Shown: positions 42,891-53,051, counted from the first letter of the stretch. The stretch is 64,000 nucleotides of DNA from Gemmatimonadaceae bacterium (GCA_020846935.1 JADLCY010000008.1:186001-250000); one strand, 5' to 3'. The notes: generated by a model from the letters alone, not told the origin. Translations and numbers: made by a program.

Positions 42891-44207
42891 CTAACGAAGC
42901 GCCTCGAGTCCGGACTTGAGGCGCGGCAGGGCGCCGGCGATGTCCGCCAGGCTCACCGCGCCAACCGAAAGTCGGCACCATCCGTTCTCTCCGTCCATGC
43001 CGAAGGCATTGAAGGGCACGAGGCCGAGTCCGGTTGTCCGCAGCAGCCACTTGCGGATGTCGTCGTTGGTGGTGAGGCGCTCCCCCTCGGGCGTGACCTT
43101 CCCCATCAGCGCAAACCGGCCGCTCAAATAGATGGCGCCCTGCGGCGCCACCGCGTCCAGCGGGTGACCCGCGTCGCGCAGGGCAACAATCCCGCTGTAG
43201 AGCGCATCAAGCCGCGCGCGGGCGCCAGCGATGAGTTCCTGTCGATACGTCTCGATTGCCGACTCCGCCATCAGCAGCCGCGCCGTCGCCACCTGCTCGG
43301 CACGCGGAGCCCAGGTGCCCACGTGCTGCAGGAAGTTGTTGGCCTTCTCGATGATGTCCGTAGGCGCGATCAGCCAGCCCACCCGTACCCCCGTCGAGGC
43401 GAACGCCTTGGAGATACCGTCCACGTACACCGTGTACCGCGCCATCTCGGGTCGCAGCGAGACCGGATCGACGTGGGCGATGTCGCCGAAGGTGAGCTGC
43501 CAGTACACTTGGTCGTACATGAGGTAGAGCGGGCGCTCACCGGCCCCGCGGCGGGCGTTCTCCTCCAGCACGAGGTCGCAGATCGCGCCAAGCTGCTCGG
43601 CGGTGAAGCACGTACCGCACGGATTGAGCGGGGAGTTGAGCGCCAGCAGGCGCGCGCCCTTGAGATGCGGGGCGAGCGACGCCGCCGTCGGCATAAACGC
43701 GTCCTCAGCCGTACACGTAACCGGCACGGCCTCGGCACCTACCATGTGGCAGTAGTAGTTGTTGTTCCACGAGGGAGCGCCATACACCACGCGATCACCG
43801 GGGTCGACCAGCGTCGCATACGTCCCATAGACGCCCGGCCGCGACCCCGATGTCACGAGCACGCAATCCACGGGATAGCGCAGGCCAAGTGATCGTTCGG
43901 TGTAAGCCACGATCGCCTCGCGCAGTGCCGGCATGCCGAGCGAAGGCGGATAGTTCGTCTCGCGCGCATGCAACGCATCGACGATCGCCGACTCGAGGTA
44001 CGTGGGAATCGGAAACTGCTTCGGGTCGAAGTCGCCGACGGTCAGGTTGCACACCTTTTCGCCAGCGGCCATGCGCTGACGGATCTCGCCAGCGATCCTG
44101 AGGATCGCCGATCCCTCGAGCGTCCCGACGGGCGTGGAGATGCGTCCCTTGGTGGCCGCGGGTGTCCTGACGAATTCGGCGGTGTCGATCGCGGTGTCCT
44201 GCGGCAT
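42891..44207 (-). CDS. Class I/II PLP-dependent aminotransferase
   Basis: The 438-residue protein is an aspartate-aminotransferase-fold enzyme: YPPSLGMPALREAI, the segment with VTSGSRPGVYGTY, NSPLNPCGTCF, and the PLP-lysine motif GISKAFASTGVRVGWL. The stop TAG lies in the octamer CGTTAGGC. The substrate is not obvious; aspartate or alanine-type is likely. No operon partner other than the secreted protein downstream. Confidence 0.9.
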   Translation of the reverse strand: MPQDTAIDTAEFVRTPAATKGRISTPVGTLEGSAILRIAGEIRQRMAAGEKVCNLTVGDFDPKQFPIPTYLESAIVDALHARETNYPPSLGMPALREAIVAYTERSLGLRYPVDCVLVTSGSRPGVYGTYATLVDPGDRVVYGAPSWNNNYYCHMVGAEAVPVTCTAEDAFMPTAASLAPHLKGARLLALNSPLNPCGTCFTAEQLGAICDLVLEENARRGAGERPLYLMYDQVYWQLTFGDIAHVDPVSLRPEMARYTVYVDGISKAFASTGVRVGWLIAPTDIIEKANNFLQHVGTWAPRAEQVATARLLMAESAIETYRQELIAGARARLDALYSGIVALRDAGHPLDAVAPQGAIYLSGRFALMGKVTPEGERLTTNDDIRKWLLRTTGLGLVPFNAFGMDGENGWCRLSVGAVSLADIAGALPRLKSGLEALR

Positions 44208-44478
44208 TGGTGAGCGGGGCGGGAGTGGCGGTCCTGGCAGGTGGACCGAGAGTCGTCGTCAACATATTCCGCCGCCCGACCCCTTCCAACTCCAACGAGT
44301 CGGTGAGTGAGCGCCGGCCGGTTGCCCCGCTGGCACCCTTCTTCCATTTGATGCGGCCGTTTCCCGCGCGGGCTCCTGACCGTCCTCCCTTCATGGGTGA
44401 CCCCAGCGGCCTCCGACGTTGCTTCCAGCACGGCGAGGCACGGGCTAAGTTGCTGTCCAACCGACAATTACGGCGTTC

Positions 44479-45048
44479 ATGATGCGTGGAACTCTCCGCT
44501 GGCCCTCCCTCGGCAGCGCCCTGATCCTATCCGCGGTCGCCCTGGCGATGCCGCTCAACGAGGCCCGGGCGCAGCAAGCGACCCTACCCATCGCCCCAGG
44601 CACACGGGTGCGGGTGCGCGCCGCCAACCTGGTCGCGCCGCTCGTGGCCAACTTCGTCCAGATGCGGGGTGATACCGCCGTGTTCATCGAAGACGCCGCC
44701 GGCCGCGGGATCTGGTCGCTGCACGTCAACGACATCACCCGGCTCGAACGCAGCGACGGCGAACGTCGGGTCAACAGGCCCTACATCATTCGCGGGGCAC
44801 TGGTGGGGACCGCGGCCGGCGCCGCTGGTGGATTCCTGATCGCCGCGTCGCTCAAGCCCAGCGACAGCAGCAAGAAGTACAGCCGCGCCGCGAGCGGAAT
44901 CGCCGGAGCGGCCGTGGGCGCGCTGTTGGGCGGAATCGTGGGGTCGCGCTTTGGCGCCGAGCGATGGACCGGCGTCGCATTGCCACGCCGCGTCTCGGTA
45001 CTGCCTCAAGGCCACGGGATCGGCGTTCGGTTCGGCTTCGACTTCTGA
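44479..45048 (+). CDS. Secreted protein with a glycine-zipper region
   Basis: The 189-residue product has a signal peptide (LILSAVALAMPLNEARAQ), a small beta-domain with LHVNDITRLERSDGER, and a Gly/Ala-rich glycine-zipper stretch (GALVGTAAGAAGGFLIAAS, then GIAGAAVGALLGGIVGSRFG) that can insert into membranes. Function unknown. The stop is followed by a hairpin. Confidence 0.7.
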   Translation: MMRGTLRWPSLGSALILSAVALAMPLNEARAQQATLPIAPGTRVRVRAANLVAPLVANFVQMRGDTAVFIEDAAGRGIWSLHVNDITRLERSDGERRVNRPYIIRGALVGTAAGAAGGFLIAASLKPSDSSKKYSRAASGIAGAAVGALLGGIVGSRFGAERWTGVALPRRVSVLPQGHGIGVRFGFDF

Positions 45049-45065
45049 CGCTCCCGGCACTACGC

Positions 45066-45094
45066 ACGGCGCCCTGCCTGGAGCGGGGCGCCGT
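45066..45094. terminator. Hairpin between convergent genes
   Basis: A 9-bp perfect stem (ACGGCGCCC with its complement) with an 11-nt loop, between the glycine-zipper gene and the phosphodiester glycosidase gene. Confidence 0.6.
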
Positions 45095-45111
45095 TGGTGC
45101 TTCAGGCAGCG

Positions 45112-46494
45112 TCAGCGCGTTGCGGGCGAGACAAACAGCGCGTTGCCAACCGCGCGCTCGCCGCCGGGGTCGGACGGATAGTTGACGACGTGCCCGCGGA
45201 TCCAGAGCGCCGACGACCCACCGCCGTCGAGGTTCATGGCGTCCCACGCGCCAAGCGTGATCAGCTCGGCGCCAAGTTCGCCCAGGGACATGCCGACGCT
45301 CCACGGTCGCCGTCCGTCGACCACGACCATGTAGAGCGTCCGGCCGTCGCGCGAGATGCCTAACGCGCTCCGCGGATGTCGCGCTTCCGAAAACCGCGGG
45401 AACGTGCCCTCGACGCTGTCGGCCACCACGCCGACGTTGCGACCGGCGTCGACCACTCGTGGCCACCCGCCCACGATCGCGCGCGGTGTCCTTCGGAAAC
45501 CGGAGATGCCGGCGACGAGCTTGACCGTCGAACGACGCGCCGCGACCTCGCGCACGAAAGCGAGGGCTTCGTCGCCGGTGGCGCTGAGCACGGCACCATG
45601 GGCCGGAATCGCGGTGCCACCGCCCATCGTCGGCACGCGAGAGGTCACACGATAGAGAATCGTGTCGCCTCGCTGACCCAGGCGCGTGAGCACGATCTCG
45701 GCCGCGTGGCGCGTGGCCTGCGCCGCAAGGCGATGCGCGCTGTCGGAACGCGTGGCCGCCGTGGACGGCGGGCGAACCGTGTCCACACGCATGCCGGCCG
45801 GCGTGGCGTCAGGATCGCGCGGCCCCTCGCCGCCGATGCGCGCCGAGGTATCCTGCGGCGTGCGTACGCCGTACCACGGCGTGTACACGACCAGTCCCGC
45901 CCGACCCGCCGGACGATAGTTGATGCCCACGAGACGCCGAGCGGCCGACGCACTCACCACCGTGCCATCGAGCTCGAACCGACCGATCCGGGGGCCACCA
46001 CGCGCGTCGATCGCGAACTGCGTGTGGGCGTTGTCGAACCCATCGTGCGGAGAATCCGTCGAGAGCGCACCCTTCACCCACGCGCCGCCGATCACGTGGT
46101 TGTTCTCCACTTCGCCGGAGCGCAGGTCGAAAAAGTCGGCGTTGATGCCGACCAGCGGCGCGCGGCCGGCCGCCGCAAGGCGAGCCGCCATCGCACTCAC
46201 GCGCTCGCGACCGAAAAAGGCGCCTAACGCGCGCGCCGCATCGACGATGAGTCCCTGCGCGTGCAGATCCACCTCGACGACATGCACCACCCATGGCCCG
46301 CGCGGGTCCACGAGGCATCGATACACAAGCCCGGGAGCCACGGTGTCGACCGTCGTAGCCGCCACCGGGGCGCGGAGGGTGTCCGCCAGACACTGGCGCG
46401 GCGTCCACTCCGACTGTCCCTGCATCGCCCGGGGAACGGCGGCACTCAACAGGGCAATGGCGACCACCCCGCGCATCCTGGCACCGAGCGTCAT
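45112..46494 (-). CDS. Phosphodiester glycosidase family protein (NAGPA-like)
   Basis: The 460-residue protein has a signal peptide (VVAIALLSAAVPRAMQGQ) and the phosphodiester glycosidase hallmarks GINADFFDLRSGE and, toward the end, LGISRDGRTLYMVVVDGR, then AWDAMNLDGGGSSALW. ATG 46494 has GAGGA upstream; an extension to 46545 is possible. Such enzymes remove GlcNAc from phosphodiester-linked substrates or act on related bonds. It may be extracytoplasmic. Confidence 0.88.
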   Translation of the reverse strand: MTLGARMRGVVAIALLSAAVPRAMQGQSEWTPRQCLADTLRAPVAATTVDTVAPGLVYRCLVDPRGPWVVHVVEVDLHAQGLIVDAARALGAFFGRERVSAMAARLAAAGRAPLVGINADFFDLRSGEVENNHVIGGAWVKGALSTDSPHDGFDNAHTQFAIDARGGPRIGRFELDGTVVSASAARRLVGINYRPAGRAGLVVYTPWYGVRTPQDTSARIGGEGPRDPDATPAGMRVDTVRPPSTAATRSDSAHRLAAQATRHAAEIVLTRLGQRGDTILYRVTSRVPTMGGGTAIPAHGAVLSATGDEALAFVREVAARRSTVKLVAGISGFRRTPRAIVGGWPRVVDAGRNVGVVADSVEGTFPRFSEARHPRSALGISRDGRTLYMVVVDGRRPWSVGMSLGELGAELITLGAWDAMNLDGGGSSALWIRGHVVNYPSDPGGERAVGNALFVSPATR

Positions 46495-46614
46495 GGAAAT
46501 CCTCACTCGCTGAGCAGCGTGGGATTGTAACTTGGTGACACTCACTCTTCACCGTGCGGATTCGCCACCCGGATCGATCCGCGCTCACCCTACCATACAG
46601 GAGACGAAACCGCG

Positions 46615-49410
46615 ATGCGACGTTTCGTTGGCTGGACCCTTGCCCTGGCCGTCTGCTCCGGTGCGCTCGCGCCCGCAGCCGTAGCCCAGAACACCATCAC
46701 CCTCGAAGGACTGGTCCAGTCGCAGGACGGGCAACCCGTCAGCGGCGGCCAGGTCGTCGTCACCAACACGAGCACATCCGAACGGCGCACGGCGACGACG
46801 CGCCCCACTGGCGAGTTCCGCGTGCTCGGCCTCTTCTCGGGCACCTACACGGTCGAAGTCCGTGCCCTCGGCTACAAGCCGGTGCAGGACTCGGTGCAGC
46901 TCATCATCGGCCAGCGCGCCAGACTGAACATCACCATGGAACGCGGCGCGGCCGAGCTCGCCGGAGTGTCGGTGACCGCGGAGCGCGTCAGGCAGGTGGA
47001 AGTGCAGCGCGTCTCCATCTCGGCGCCCGTGCTCAAGGAGGAGATCGAGAACCTTCCAATGAACTCGCGCGGCGTGATGAACCTCGCCGCCATCGCTCCG
47101 GGCGTGAAGAGCTATGCCCCGCAGTCGGGCCGCGCGCTTCCGTCGTCCGGCGGCGCACCTGACCTGCGCTTCATCAACCTGTACATGGACGGCGTCGAGA
47201 TGAAGTCGCTGTTCAACGGCAACCTGGTCGGCATCCCGCAGACCGGATCGCCGCTGCCTCAGGAAGCGCTCGAAGAGTTCCGGGTCTACGTAAACCCGTA
47301 CGACGCCGAGTATTCCCGCGCCGCCTCGTACGTGATCTCCGCGGTGAGCCGCCGCGGGACCGACAAGTGGGAAGGGTCGGCGTTCGGCTTCTACCAGGGC
47401 AAGGACTACATCGCCCGGACGTTCATCCAGCAGCGCAACAACACGCAGCTGCCCAAGTACGGGCGCCAGCAGTTCGGGCTCAACCTTCGTGGCCCGTTGG
47501 CGCGCGGCAAGCTGTTCTTCGCCGGCAGCTACGAAGGTACGATGACCGACAACTACATCGATGTCGTGCCCGCAACGACGTTCCAGCCGTGGCAGCAGTT
47601 CCGCGGATCGTTCCTCGCGCCGCAGCGCAACCACACCGTGTTCGGCCGCCTCACCGCCACGCCGACCGACAAGAGCACTTACGACGTCATGTGGTCGACG
47701 CGCATTCTCGATGGTGAAGGCAACTTTGGCGGGCGTTCGGCGCGCGAGGCCGGCATCTCGCAGGAGTACCTGATCAACACGGCGCAGCTGCGCCATCGCT
47801 GGCTGCCGACGACCAACCTCGTGAACGAGCTGTCGCTGCAGTACGTGCAGTGGGATCACACCGAGGCGCCGCTCGTCGCCGGACCAACGAAGAGCTATCC
47901 CGGCATCATCACCGGCACGGCAGGCTTCCCGCTCGAGCTGCGCGAGAAGCACTACCGCATCGTGAACCGGTCGACCTACAACCTCGACAACGTGGGCGGC
48001 AGCCACCTCATCAAGTTCGGTGGCGAACTCTCCCGCATCAGCGCCTCGCAGTTCCTCCCGAACAATCGCGACGGCGCCTTCACATTCACGACGGATACGT
48101 CCACGAACCCGGCGTCGGCGTCGGTGGCGATCGGCTTCACGAACCCCACGGGCGTCTCCGATGCCCGGGCGTCCGCGACGGGTCACACGGTGGGCTTCTA
48201 CGTCAATGACGAGTGGCGGCCGATCCCGAACCTCGCCATCAACATCGGTCTGCGCTACGACGCCGAGCTCAACACGCTGAACAACGAGTACACGGTGCCG
48301 TGGGCAAGCGACCCGGTGCTGAGCAACGTCGCTTCCCTGCAACCGTACCTCAATCGCGGCGATCGCGAGAACGACCTGAACAACGTCTCGCCGCGCCTCT
48401 CGTTCATGCTCGATCCGTTCAAGACCAATCGCACGTTCCTGCGCGGTGGTTTTGCGATCATGTTCGACCGCGTGACGTCGTTCATCGGCTTCCAGGAGCG
48501 GCTGAACTCGGAGTGGCGCACGTACAACTTCGTGAACCCCGGGACGACCGACCCGGCGGTGCTGCGTCAGCGGGTGGCCCAGGGCGGCGTGAACGCGGCC
48601 GCGCAGCCCATCCTCGTCAAGCACCTCATGAAGACGCCGGAGAACCGCCAGTTCTCGCTCGGCATCGGGCACCAGTTCACCGAAGCCCTCGGCTTCAACG
48701 TGGACTACGTGCGGCAGGACATCAGGAATCTGTACGTGCGGATGAACGCGAACTGGTTCAGCCGCTCGCAGAATCGCCGTATCCTCACGCCGACGTTTGG
48801 CGACATCATCCTGTGGGATGACTTTGGCCGCGCGAAGTTCAACGGTCTCGTCACCCAGGGCACGTACAGCAAGAACGGCCAGCGCGTGAACCTCGCCTAC
48901 ACACTCGGCTTCTACGAGTCGGAGTTCGACGGCAACATCTCGGCGGTGTTCCCCAACCGCTCGTCGTTCGAGATGCAGCCCACATCGGGCGACGAGCGCC
49001 ATCGCTTCGTGGTCTCGACGATCAATCGCCTGCCGTTCGGCATCCAGTTCTCGTCGGTCGGCACGTTTGCCTCGCCGCGACCGTTTGCCGTCACCGACGG
49101 ACGGCAGGTGAACGACAACAACGTCACCTTCGACGACTTCCCGAACGGCAAGCGTACGCAGCGCCCGGACAACAGCTGGGAGAACTGGTACAAGACGTTC
49201 GACCTGCGCCTGCAGCGTGCCCTCGTGCAGCGCGGGACGCAGAAGATCACGCTGATGGCCGAGGTGTTCAACCTCTTCAACAGCAAGAACATCTCGGCGT
49301 TCGGCGGGCAACAGTTCCAGGCCAACGGCAACGCCATTCCCACGTTCGGCCAGTCGACCGGCGCCTTCGCGGCCCGCCAGGCGCAGCTCGGCCTCCGCGT
49401 GGACTTCTAG
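46615..49410 (+). CDS. Oar-like TonB-dependent receptor with carboxypeptidase-regulatory N-terminus
   Basis: The 931-residue protein has a signal peptide (WTLALAVCSGALAPAAVAQ), a carboxypeptidase-regulatory beta-sandwich (LVQSQDGQPVSGGQVVVTN, FRVLGLFSGTYTVEVRALGY), a plug region (PVLKEEIENLPMNSRG, then GGAPDLRFINLYMDGVE) and a long C-terminal beta-barrel. This composition is the Oar-type outer-membrane transporter. ATG 46615 has AGGAGA upstream. A strong 16-bp hairpin follows the stop. Confidence 0.9.
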   Translation: MRRFVGWTLALAVCSGALAPAAVAQNTITLEGLVQSQDGQPVSGGQVVVTNTSTSERRTATTRPTGEFRVLGLFSGTYTVEVRALGYKPVQDSVQLIIGQRARLNITMERGAAELAGVSVTAERVRQVEVQRVSISAPVLKEEIENLPMNSRGVMNLAAIAPGVKSYAPQSGRALPSSGGAPDLRFINLYMDGVEMKSLFNGNLVGIPQTGSPLPQEALEEFRVYVNPYDAEYSRAASYVISAVSRRGTDKWEGSAFGFYQGKDYIARTFIQQRNNTQLPKYGRQQFGLNLRGPLARGKLFFAGSYEGTMTDNYIDVVPATTFQPWQQFRGSFLAPQRNHTVFGRLTATPTDKSTYDVMWSTRILDGEGNFGGRSAREAGISQEYLINTAQLRHRWLPTTNLVNELSLQYVQWDHTEAPLVAGPTKSYPGIITGTAGFPLELREKHYRIVNRSTYNLDNVGGSHLIKFGGELSRISASQFLPNNRDGAFTFTTDTSTNPASASVAIGFTNPTGVSDARASATGHTVGFYVNDEWRPIPNLAINIGLRYDAELNTLNNEYTVPWASDPVLSNVASLQPYLNRGDRENDLNNVSPRLSFMLDPFKTNRTFLRGGFAIMFDRVTSFIGFQERLNSEWRTYNFVNPGTTDPAVLRQRVAQGGVNAAAQPILVKHLMKTPENRQFSLGIGHQFTEALGFNVDYVRQDIRNLYVRMNANWFSRSQNRRILTPTFGDIILWDDFGRAKFNGLVTQGTYSKNGQRVNLAYTLGFYESEFDGNISAVFPNRSSFEMQPTSGDERHRFVVSTINRLPFGIQFSSVGTFASPRPFAVTDGRQVNDNNVTFDDFPNGKRTQRPDNSWENWYKTFDLRLQRALVQRGTQKITLMAEVFNLFNSKNISAFGGQQFQANGNAIPTFGQSTGAFAARQAQLGLRVDF

Positions 49411-49434
49411 GCTCCCGTTTTCCACAGGAGCAGA

Positions 49435-49472
49435 GCGGGCGGGGTGGCGAGATCCTTCGCCATCCCGCCCGC
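49435..49472. terminator. Hairpin after the TonB receptor gene
   Basis: A 16-bp stem with one G-T pair and a GATCCT loop; between convergent genes. Strong but without a T run. Confidence 0.62.
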
Positions 49473-49498
49473 GTCACATCCGGGCTCGCCGAGCGTGC

Positions 49499-51127
49499 CT
49501 AACGAAGGCCGGTCAGGCGCGTGCGCCCGTTGGCGTCCACCTCCCACGCCACGTCGGCCGCACCCGCGGCGGCACGCGCCAGCGCGGCGCCACGTTCCGA
49601 CGGCGGAAGCGCGTCGAGCACCGGCAGCGAAGCCGGCGGCACCTGCGCCACGATTCGCGCGTCGAGTTCCTCGGCGAGCGGCATCAACGGAAGCGCCGGC
49701 CCAACCACGAGCACCGTTCGCCGGGGAAATCCGCGTGACGTGCGCTCGGTCCCGGTACGCATCTCCTCCACGTACGGAGGCGTCAGCGCGGCCAGCCGCT
49801 GCTCGTACACCGCGACGCGACCCGTGCCCACCAGCGCGACCACGAGCGGCAGTGCCACCAGTGCCGCTCGCCAACCACGCGCCACGGTCTGGCGAGCCGT
49901 CGCCACTCGTGGCGCAAACACCACGGCCGCGGCGCACATCATGACGAAAGGCGCCAGCGTTCGTGTGACCGCCTGAACCGCGAGAAACTGCCCCAAACCT
50001 GCACATGCCGCGAGCAGAAGCGCCGGATCGGCGAGTCCCGTCACCGGCCGCCACGGTCGCCGCGCTCGCCAGTGCCACAGCGCCAGCGCCAGCAGCGGCC
50101 CCAGCACCAGGTAGCTCAACGTGTATTGCGCCGCCACCCGCACGTTGCGCGCGACGATGCCAGCGTAGCGCGTCGCGGTGAGTGGCGTTGACGCCATCGA
50201 ACGAACGCCACGCGACCACCCGTCGGGGTCGGACCATGGCGCGTATGTCCACACGCTGTCGCCAAACCGCACCCGGGTGATCGAGTCACCGCGAGGCAGC
50301 GCGATCTTCTCGTAGGCCACGTGCGTTCCGCGGTGCGTGTCCGGCGACTGACTGTCACAGTCACGCAGGTACCAGCACGCGTTCAGCGCCCCGGTAACGC
50401 CAAGCGTTGGTCGACCGGCCTTCACGCTCAGGGGCGCGACCCACGTCAGTACGCCAACGCTCACGGGAACGAGGTAATGAGCCAGCGTCCGGATTTGGCG
50501 CAGCGAGGGTCGCAGCCAGAGCAGCAGCACGGTGCTCACCGCGAGCCAGGGCCAGAGTGAGGTCTTGGCAAGAAAGCCTGCACCCAGCCACGCGCCGGCA
50601 ACTCCCCATCGAACGTTCTCGCCGTCTGCAAGTACCGTAGCCCATCCCGTGAGGCATACCACGAGCAGAATGTCGGGCGTGATGGCGCTCAGCCGAACGA
50701 GCACGAACACCGCAACCGCATACGCTCCCCACGCCGCCGCGACGCGCACGATGTGGCTGCCATCGTCATCACCAGAGGTCATGAAGCGGCGCAACGCACG
50801 GGAGAGGAGCCAGGCTCCCGCGATCGCGGCGAGGCCGTTGACCAGATGCGCCGTGACGATCGTGGGTCCGGCCACCGCAAGGAGCGCCGAGTAGAGCGGC
50901 GACCAGTACCCCTGCACGGCATCCGACCACCGGCCCATGCGCATCGCGCGCGCGAGGTCGAGGTACGCCACGCCGTCCGGGTTGACCGCGTCGCGCGAGA
51001 TCCACGTCAGCACCACGGCGAGCGCGATGGTGGCCGCGAGGCACAGCACGTTGAGCGTGCCGGCGCCCTGGGAAACCGGCGCCGCTGACGCGTGACGGTG
51101 CGAACGTCGAGAGGAGCGAGCAGCCAT
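49499..51127 (-). CDS. GT39-like polytopic membrane glycosyltransferase
   Basis: The 542-residue protein has about ten membrane helices in the first 380 residues (LNVLCLAATIALAVVLTWIS, LVNGLAAIAGAWLL, VAAAWGAYAVAVFVLVRLSA) with an acidic loop ISRDAVNPDGVAYLDLARAM near the start, as in glycosyltransferases of family 39 and ArnT/PMT types. ATG 51127 is chosen; ATG 51151 is an alternative. The start is divergent from the proline racemase family gene. Stop TAG in the octamer CGTTAGGC. Confidence 0.8.
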   Translation of the reverse strand: MAARSSRRSHRHASAAPVSQGAGTLNVLCLAATIALAVVLTWISRDAVNPDGVAYLDLARAMRMGRWSDAVQGYWSPLYSALLAVAGPTIVTAHLVNGLAAIAGAWLLSRALRRFMTSGDDDGSHIVRVAAAWGAYAVAVFVLVRLSAITPDILLVVCLTGWATVLADGENVRWGVAGAWLGAGFLAKTSLWPWLAVSTVLLLWLRPSLRQIRTLAHYLVPVSVGVLTWVAPLSVKAGRPTLGVTGALNACWYLRDCDSQSPDTHRGTHVAYEKIALPRGDSITRVRFGDSVWTYAPWSDPDGWSRGVRSMASTPLTATRYAGIVARNVRVAAQYTLSYLVLGPLLALALWHWRARRPWRPVTGLADPALLLAACAGLGQFLAVQAVTRTLAPFVMMCAAAVVFAPRVATARQTVARGWRAALVALPLVVALVGTGRVAVYEQRLAALTPPYVEEMRTGTERTSRGFPRRTVLVVGPALPLMPLAEELDARIVAQVPPASLPVLDALPPSERGAALARAAAGAADVAWEVDANGRTRLTGLR

Positions 51128-51208
51128 GCGGGAGATCGAGGGGATGCGCATTGGTGTCGCGGCGCGACACGAAGTAGCATTGGGGCCTCTCTCTCCGCAA
51201 CGCGTCCC

Positions 51209-52261
51209 GTGCAGATCTCCAGCGTCATTCACGCCGTCGACGTCCACGCCTGTGGAGAGCCCGGCCGCGTGATCGTGGGCGGCGTCGCCCCCGTGCCCGG
51301 CGCGACGATGTTCGATCGGATGCGCTGGATCGAAACCAACGCCGATCACATCCGGCGCCGCATGCTCAACGAACCACGCGGCTATCCGGCGCTGTGCTGC
51401 AACGTGCTCGTCCCACCCACACATCCCGATGCGCACGCCGGCTTCGTGATCATGGAGCACGAGGAGTACCCGGGCATGTCGGGCTCCAACACGATCTGCG
51501 TGGTCACCGTGCTGCTGGAAACGGGCATCCTGCCCATGCATGAGCCGGTGACGGAACTGGTCCTCGAAGCGCCGGCTGGGCTCATCCGCGTGCGCGCCGA
51601 CTGCGCCGCCGGCAAGGTCACCCGCGTGACCTTCCGCAACGTGCCGGCCTTCGCCGTACACCTGGACGCGTCGATCGAGGTGCCCCACCTCGGCACCGTG
51701 CGCGTCGACGTCGCCTATGGCGGGATGTTCTACGCCATCGCCGACGCCACACAGTTCGGCCTGCGCCTTACCCCCGACGAAGGCCGCGACATCGTGCGCA
51801 TCGGCGCCCTCGTGCGCGCAGCCGCCAACGAGCAACTGCCGGTCGCCCATCCCGACCAGCCGGGATTCACCGGGATCACCATCAGCCAGCTCGCGGGACC
51901 GGCGCATGACCCGGCACACCACGGGCGCAACGCGGTGGTTGTCGCCACCGGCGCGGTCGATTTTGCGCGACCATCCACCTTCACGGGTGCGATCGATCGA
52001 TCACCCTGCGGCACCGGCACCTGCGCACGTCTGGCGACGCTGCACGCGCGCGGCCGCCTCACCCGCGCGCAGCCCTTCCATCACGAAAGCGTCCTCGGCA
52101 CGGTGTTCACCGGCGAGATCGTCGACGAGTGCCGCGTTGGCGATCACGACGCCATCGTCCCCACGCTGAGCGGCCGTGGGTGGATCACCGGGTTCAGCCA
52201 ATACGTGCTCGACCCCACCGACCCCTTTCCCACCGGATTCCGCGTCGGCGATCTCTGGTAG
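51209..52261 (+). CDS. Proline racemase family enzyme with Ser/Cys catalytic pair
   Basis: The 350-residue protein matches proline racemase/hydroxyproline epimerase: GATMFDRMRW, GMSGSNTICVVTVLLETG (where family members usually have MCGHG), and the second catalytic site SPCGTGTCARLATL. The first catalytic Cys is Ser here and the second is kept. The superfamily is known to contain Cys/Cys, Ser/Cys and Cys/Thr pairs, with hydroxyproline epimerase or dehydratase activity among the latter types. GTG 51209 is chosen. The downstream creatininase-like gene is 27 nt away and probably in the same operon. Confidence 0.85.
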   Translation: MQISSVIHAVDVHACGEPGRVIVGGVAPVPGATMFDRMRWIETNADHIRRRMLNEPRGYPALCCNVLVPPTHPDAHAGFVIMEHEEYPGMSGSNTICVVTVLLETGILPMHEPVTELVLEAPAGLIRVRADCAAGKVTRVTFRNVPAFAVHLDASIEVPHLGTVRVDVAYGGMFYAIADATQFGLRLTPDEGRDIVRIGALVRAAANEQLPVAHPDQPGFTGITISQLAGPAHDPAHHGRNAVVVATGAVDFARPSTFTGAIDRSPCGTGTCARLATLHARGRLTRAQPFHHESVLGTVFTGEIVDECRVGDHDAIVPTLSGRGWITGFSQYVLDPTDPFPTGFRVGDLW

Positions 52262-52288
52262 CCGCCGCCCACCCTGTCACTCAATCAC

Positions 52289-53050
52289 ATGGCCAGACCA
52301 TTCGTGCTCGCCGAGACCACGTGGCGCGCCATCAAGGACGTCACCATGGAGGTCGCGGTGCTTCCCTGGGGCGCCACCGAGGCGCACAACTACCACCTGC
52401 CGTACGGCGCCGATGTCATCGAGTCCGAGTCCATCGCCATCCTCGCGGCCGAACACGCGTGGAACCGCGGAGCCCGTGTGATCGTGCTCCCCACAGTGCC
52501 GTTCGGCGTGCAGACCGGCCAGCTCGACATTCCCTTCTGCCTCAACCTCAACCCCTCGACGCAGCACGCCGTTCTTCGTGATCTCCTCGACGTACTCGGC
52601 ACACATGGCGTGCGAAAGTTTGTCATCCTGAACGGTCACGGCGGCAATGACTTCCGGCAGATCATCCGCGAGCTGCAACCTGCCACGAGCCTCTTGCTCA
52701 CGCAGGTGAACTGGTATCAGGCGCTCGATGCGCGTCGCTGGTTCGACGAACCTGGAGACCATGGCGGCGAACTCGAAACGAGCGTCATGCTCCACGTCGC
52801 GCCCGACCTCGTGCGGCCGCTGAACGAAGCCGGGCCCGGAAGCGCTCGCATGCCGCTCGTGCGCGCGATGCGCGAGGGCTGGGCCTGGACGCCACGCCGC
52901 TGGACACGCGTCACCGATGACACCGGCGTGGGGAACCCGGCGCGCGCTACACGGGAAAAGGGTCAGCGATACGTCGAGGCCCTCACCGTGGCGATCGGGG
53001 AGTTCCTCGCAGACCTTGCCGCGGTGGACCCCGAACGACTCTACGAGTAG
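52289..53050 (+). CDS. Creatininase family amidohydrolase
   Basis: The 253-residue protein has the creatininase hallmarks: VLPWGATEAHNYHLPYGAD (zinc-binding Glu and His), VILNGHGGNDF, and GDHGGELETSVML. It should hydrolyse a cyclic or aryl amide at a two-metal site. Adjacent to the proline racemase family gene, suggesting a common catabolic route; the substrate is unknown. Confidence 0.88.
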   Translation: MARPFVLAETTWRAIKDVTMEVAVLPWGATEAHNYHLPYGADVIESESIAILAAEHAWNRGARVIVLPTVPFGVQTGQLDIPFCLNLNPSTQHAVLRDLLDVLGTHGVRKFVILNGHGGNDFRQIIRELQPATSLLLTQVNWYQALDARRWFDEPGDHGGELETSVMLHVAPDLVRPLNEAGPGSARMPLVRAMREGWAWTPRRWTRVTDDTGVGNPARATREKGQRYVEALTVAIGEFLADLAAVDPERLYE

Positions 53051-53051
53051 G

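Noticed and set aside
46585-49425. 946-codon open frame on the minus strand
   Set aside because: Antisense of the Oar-like receptor, with low-complexity composition. The receptor frame has a signal peptide, plug and barrel.
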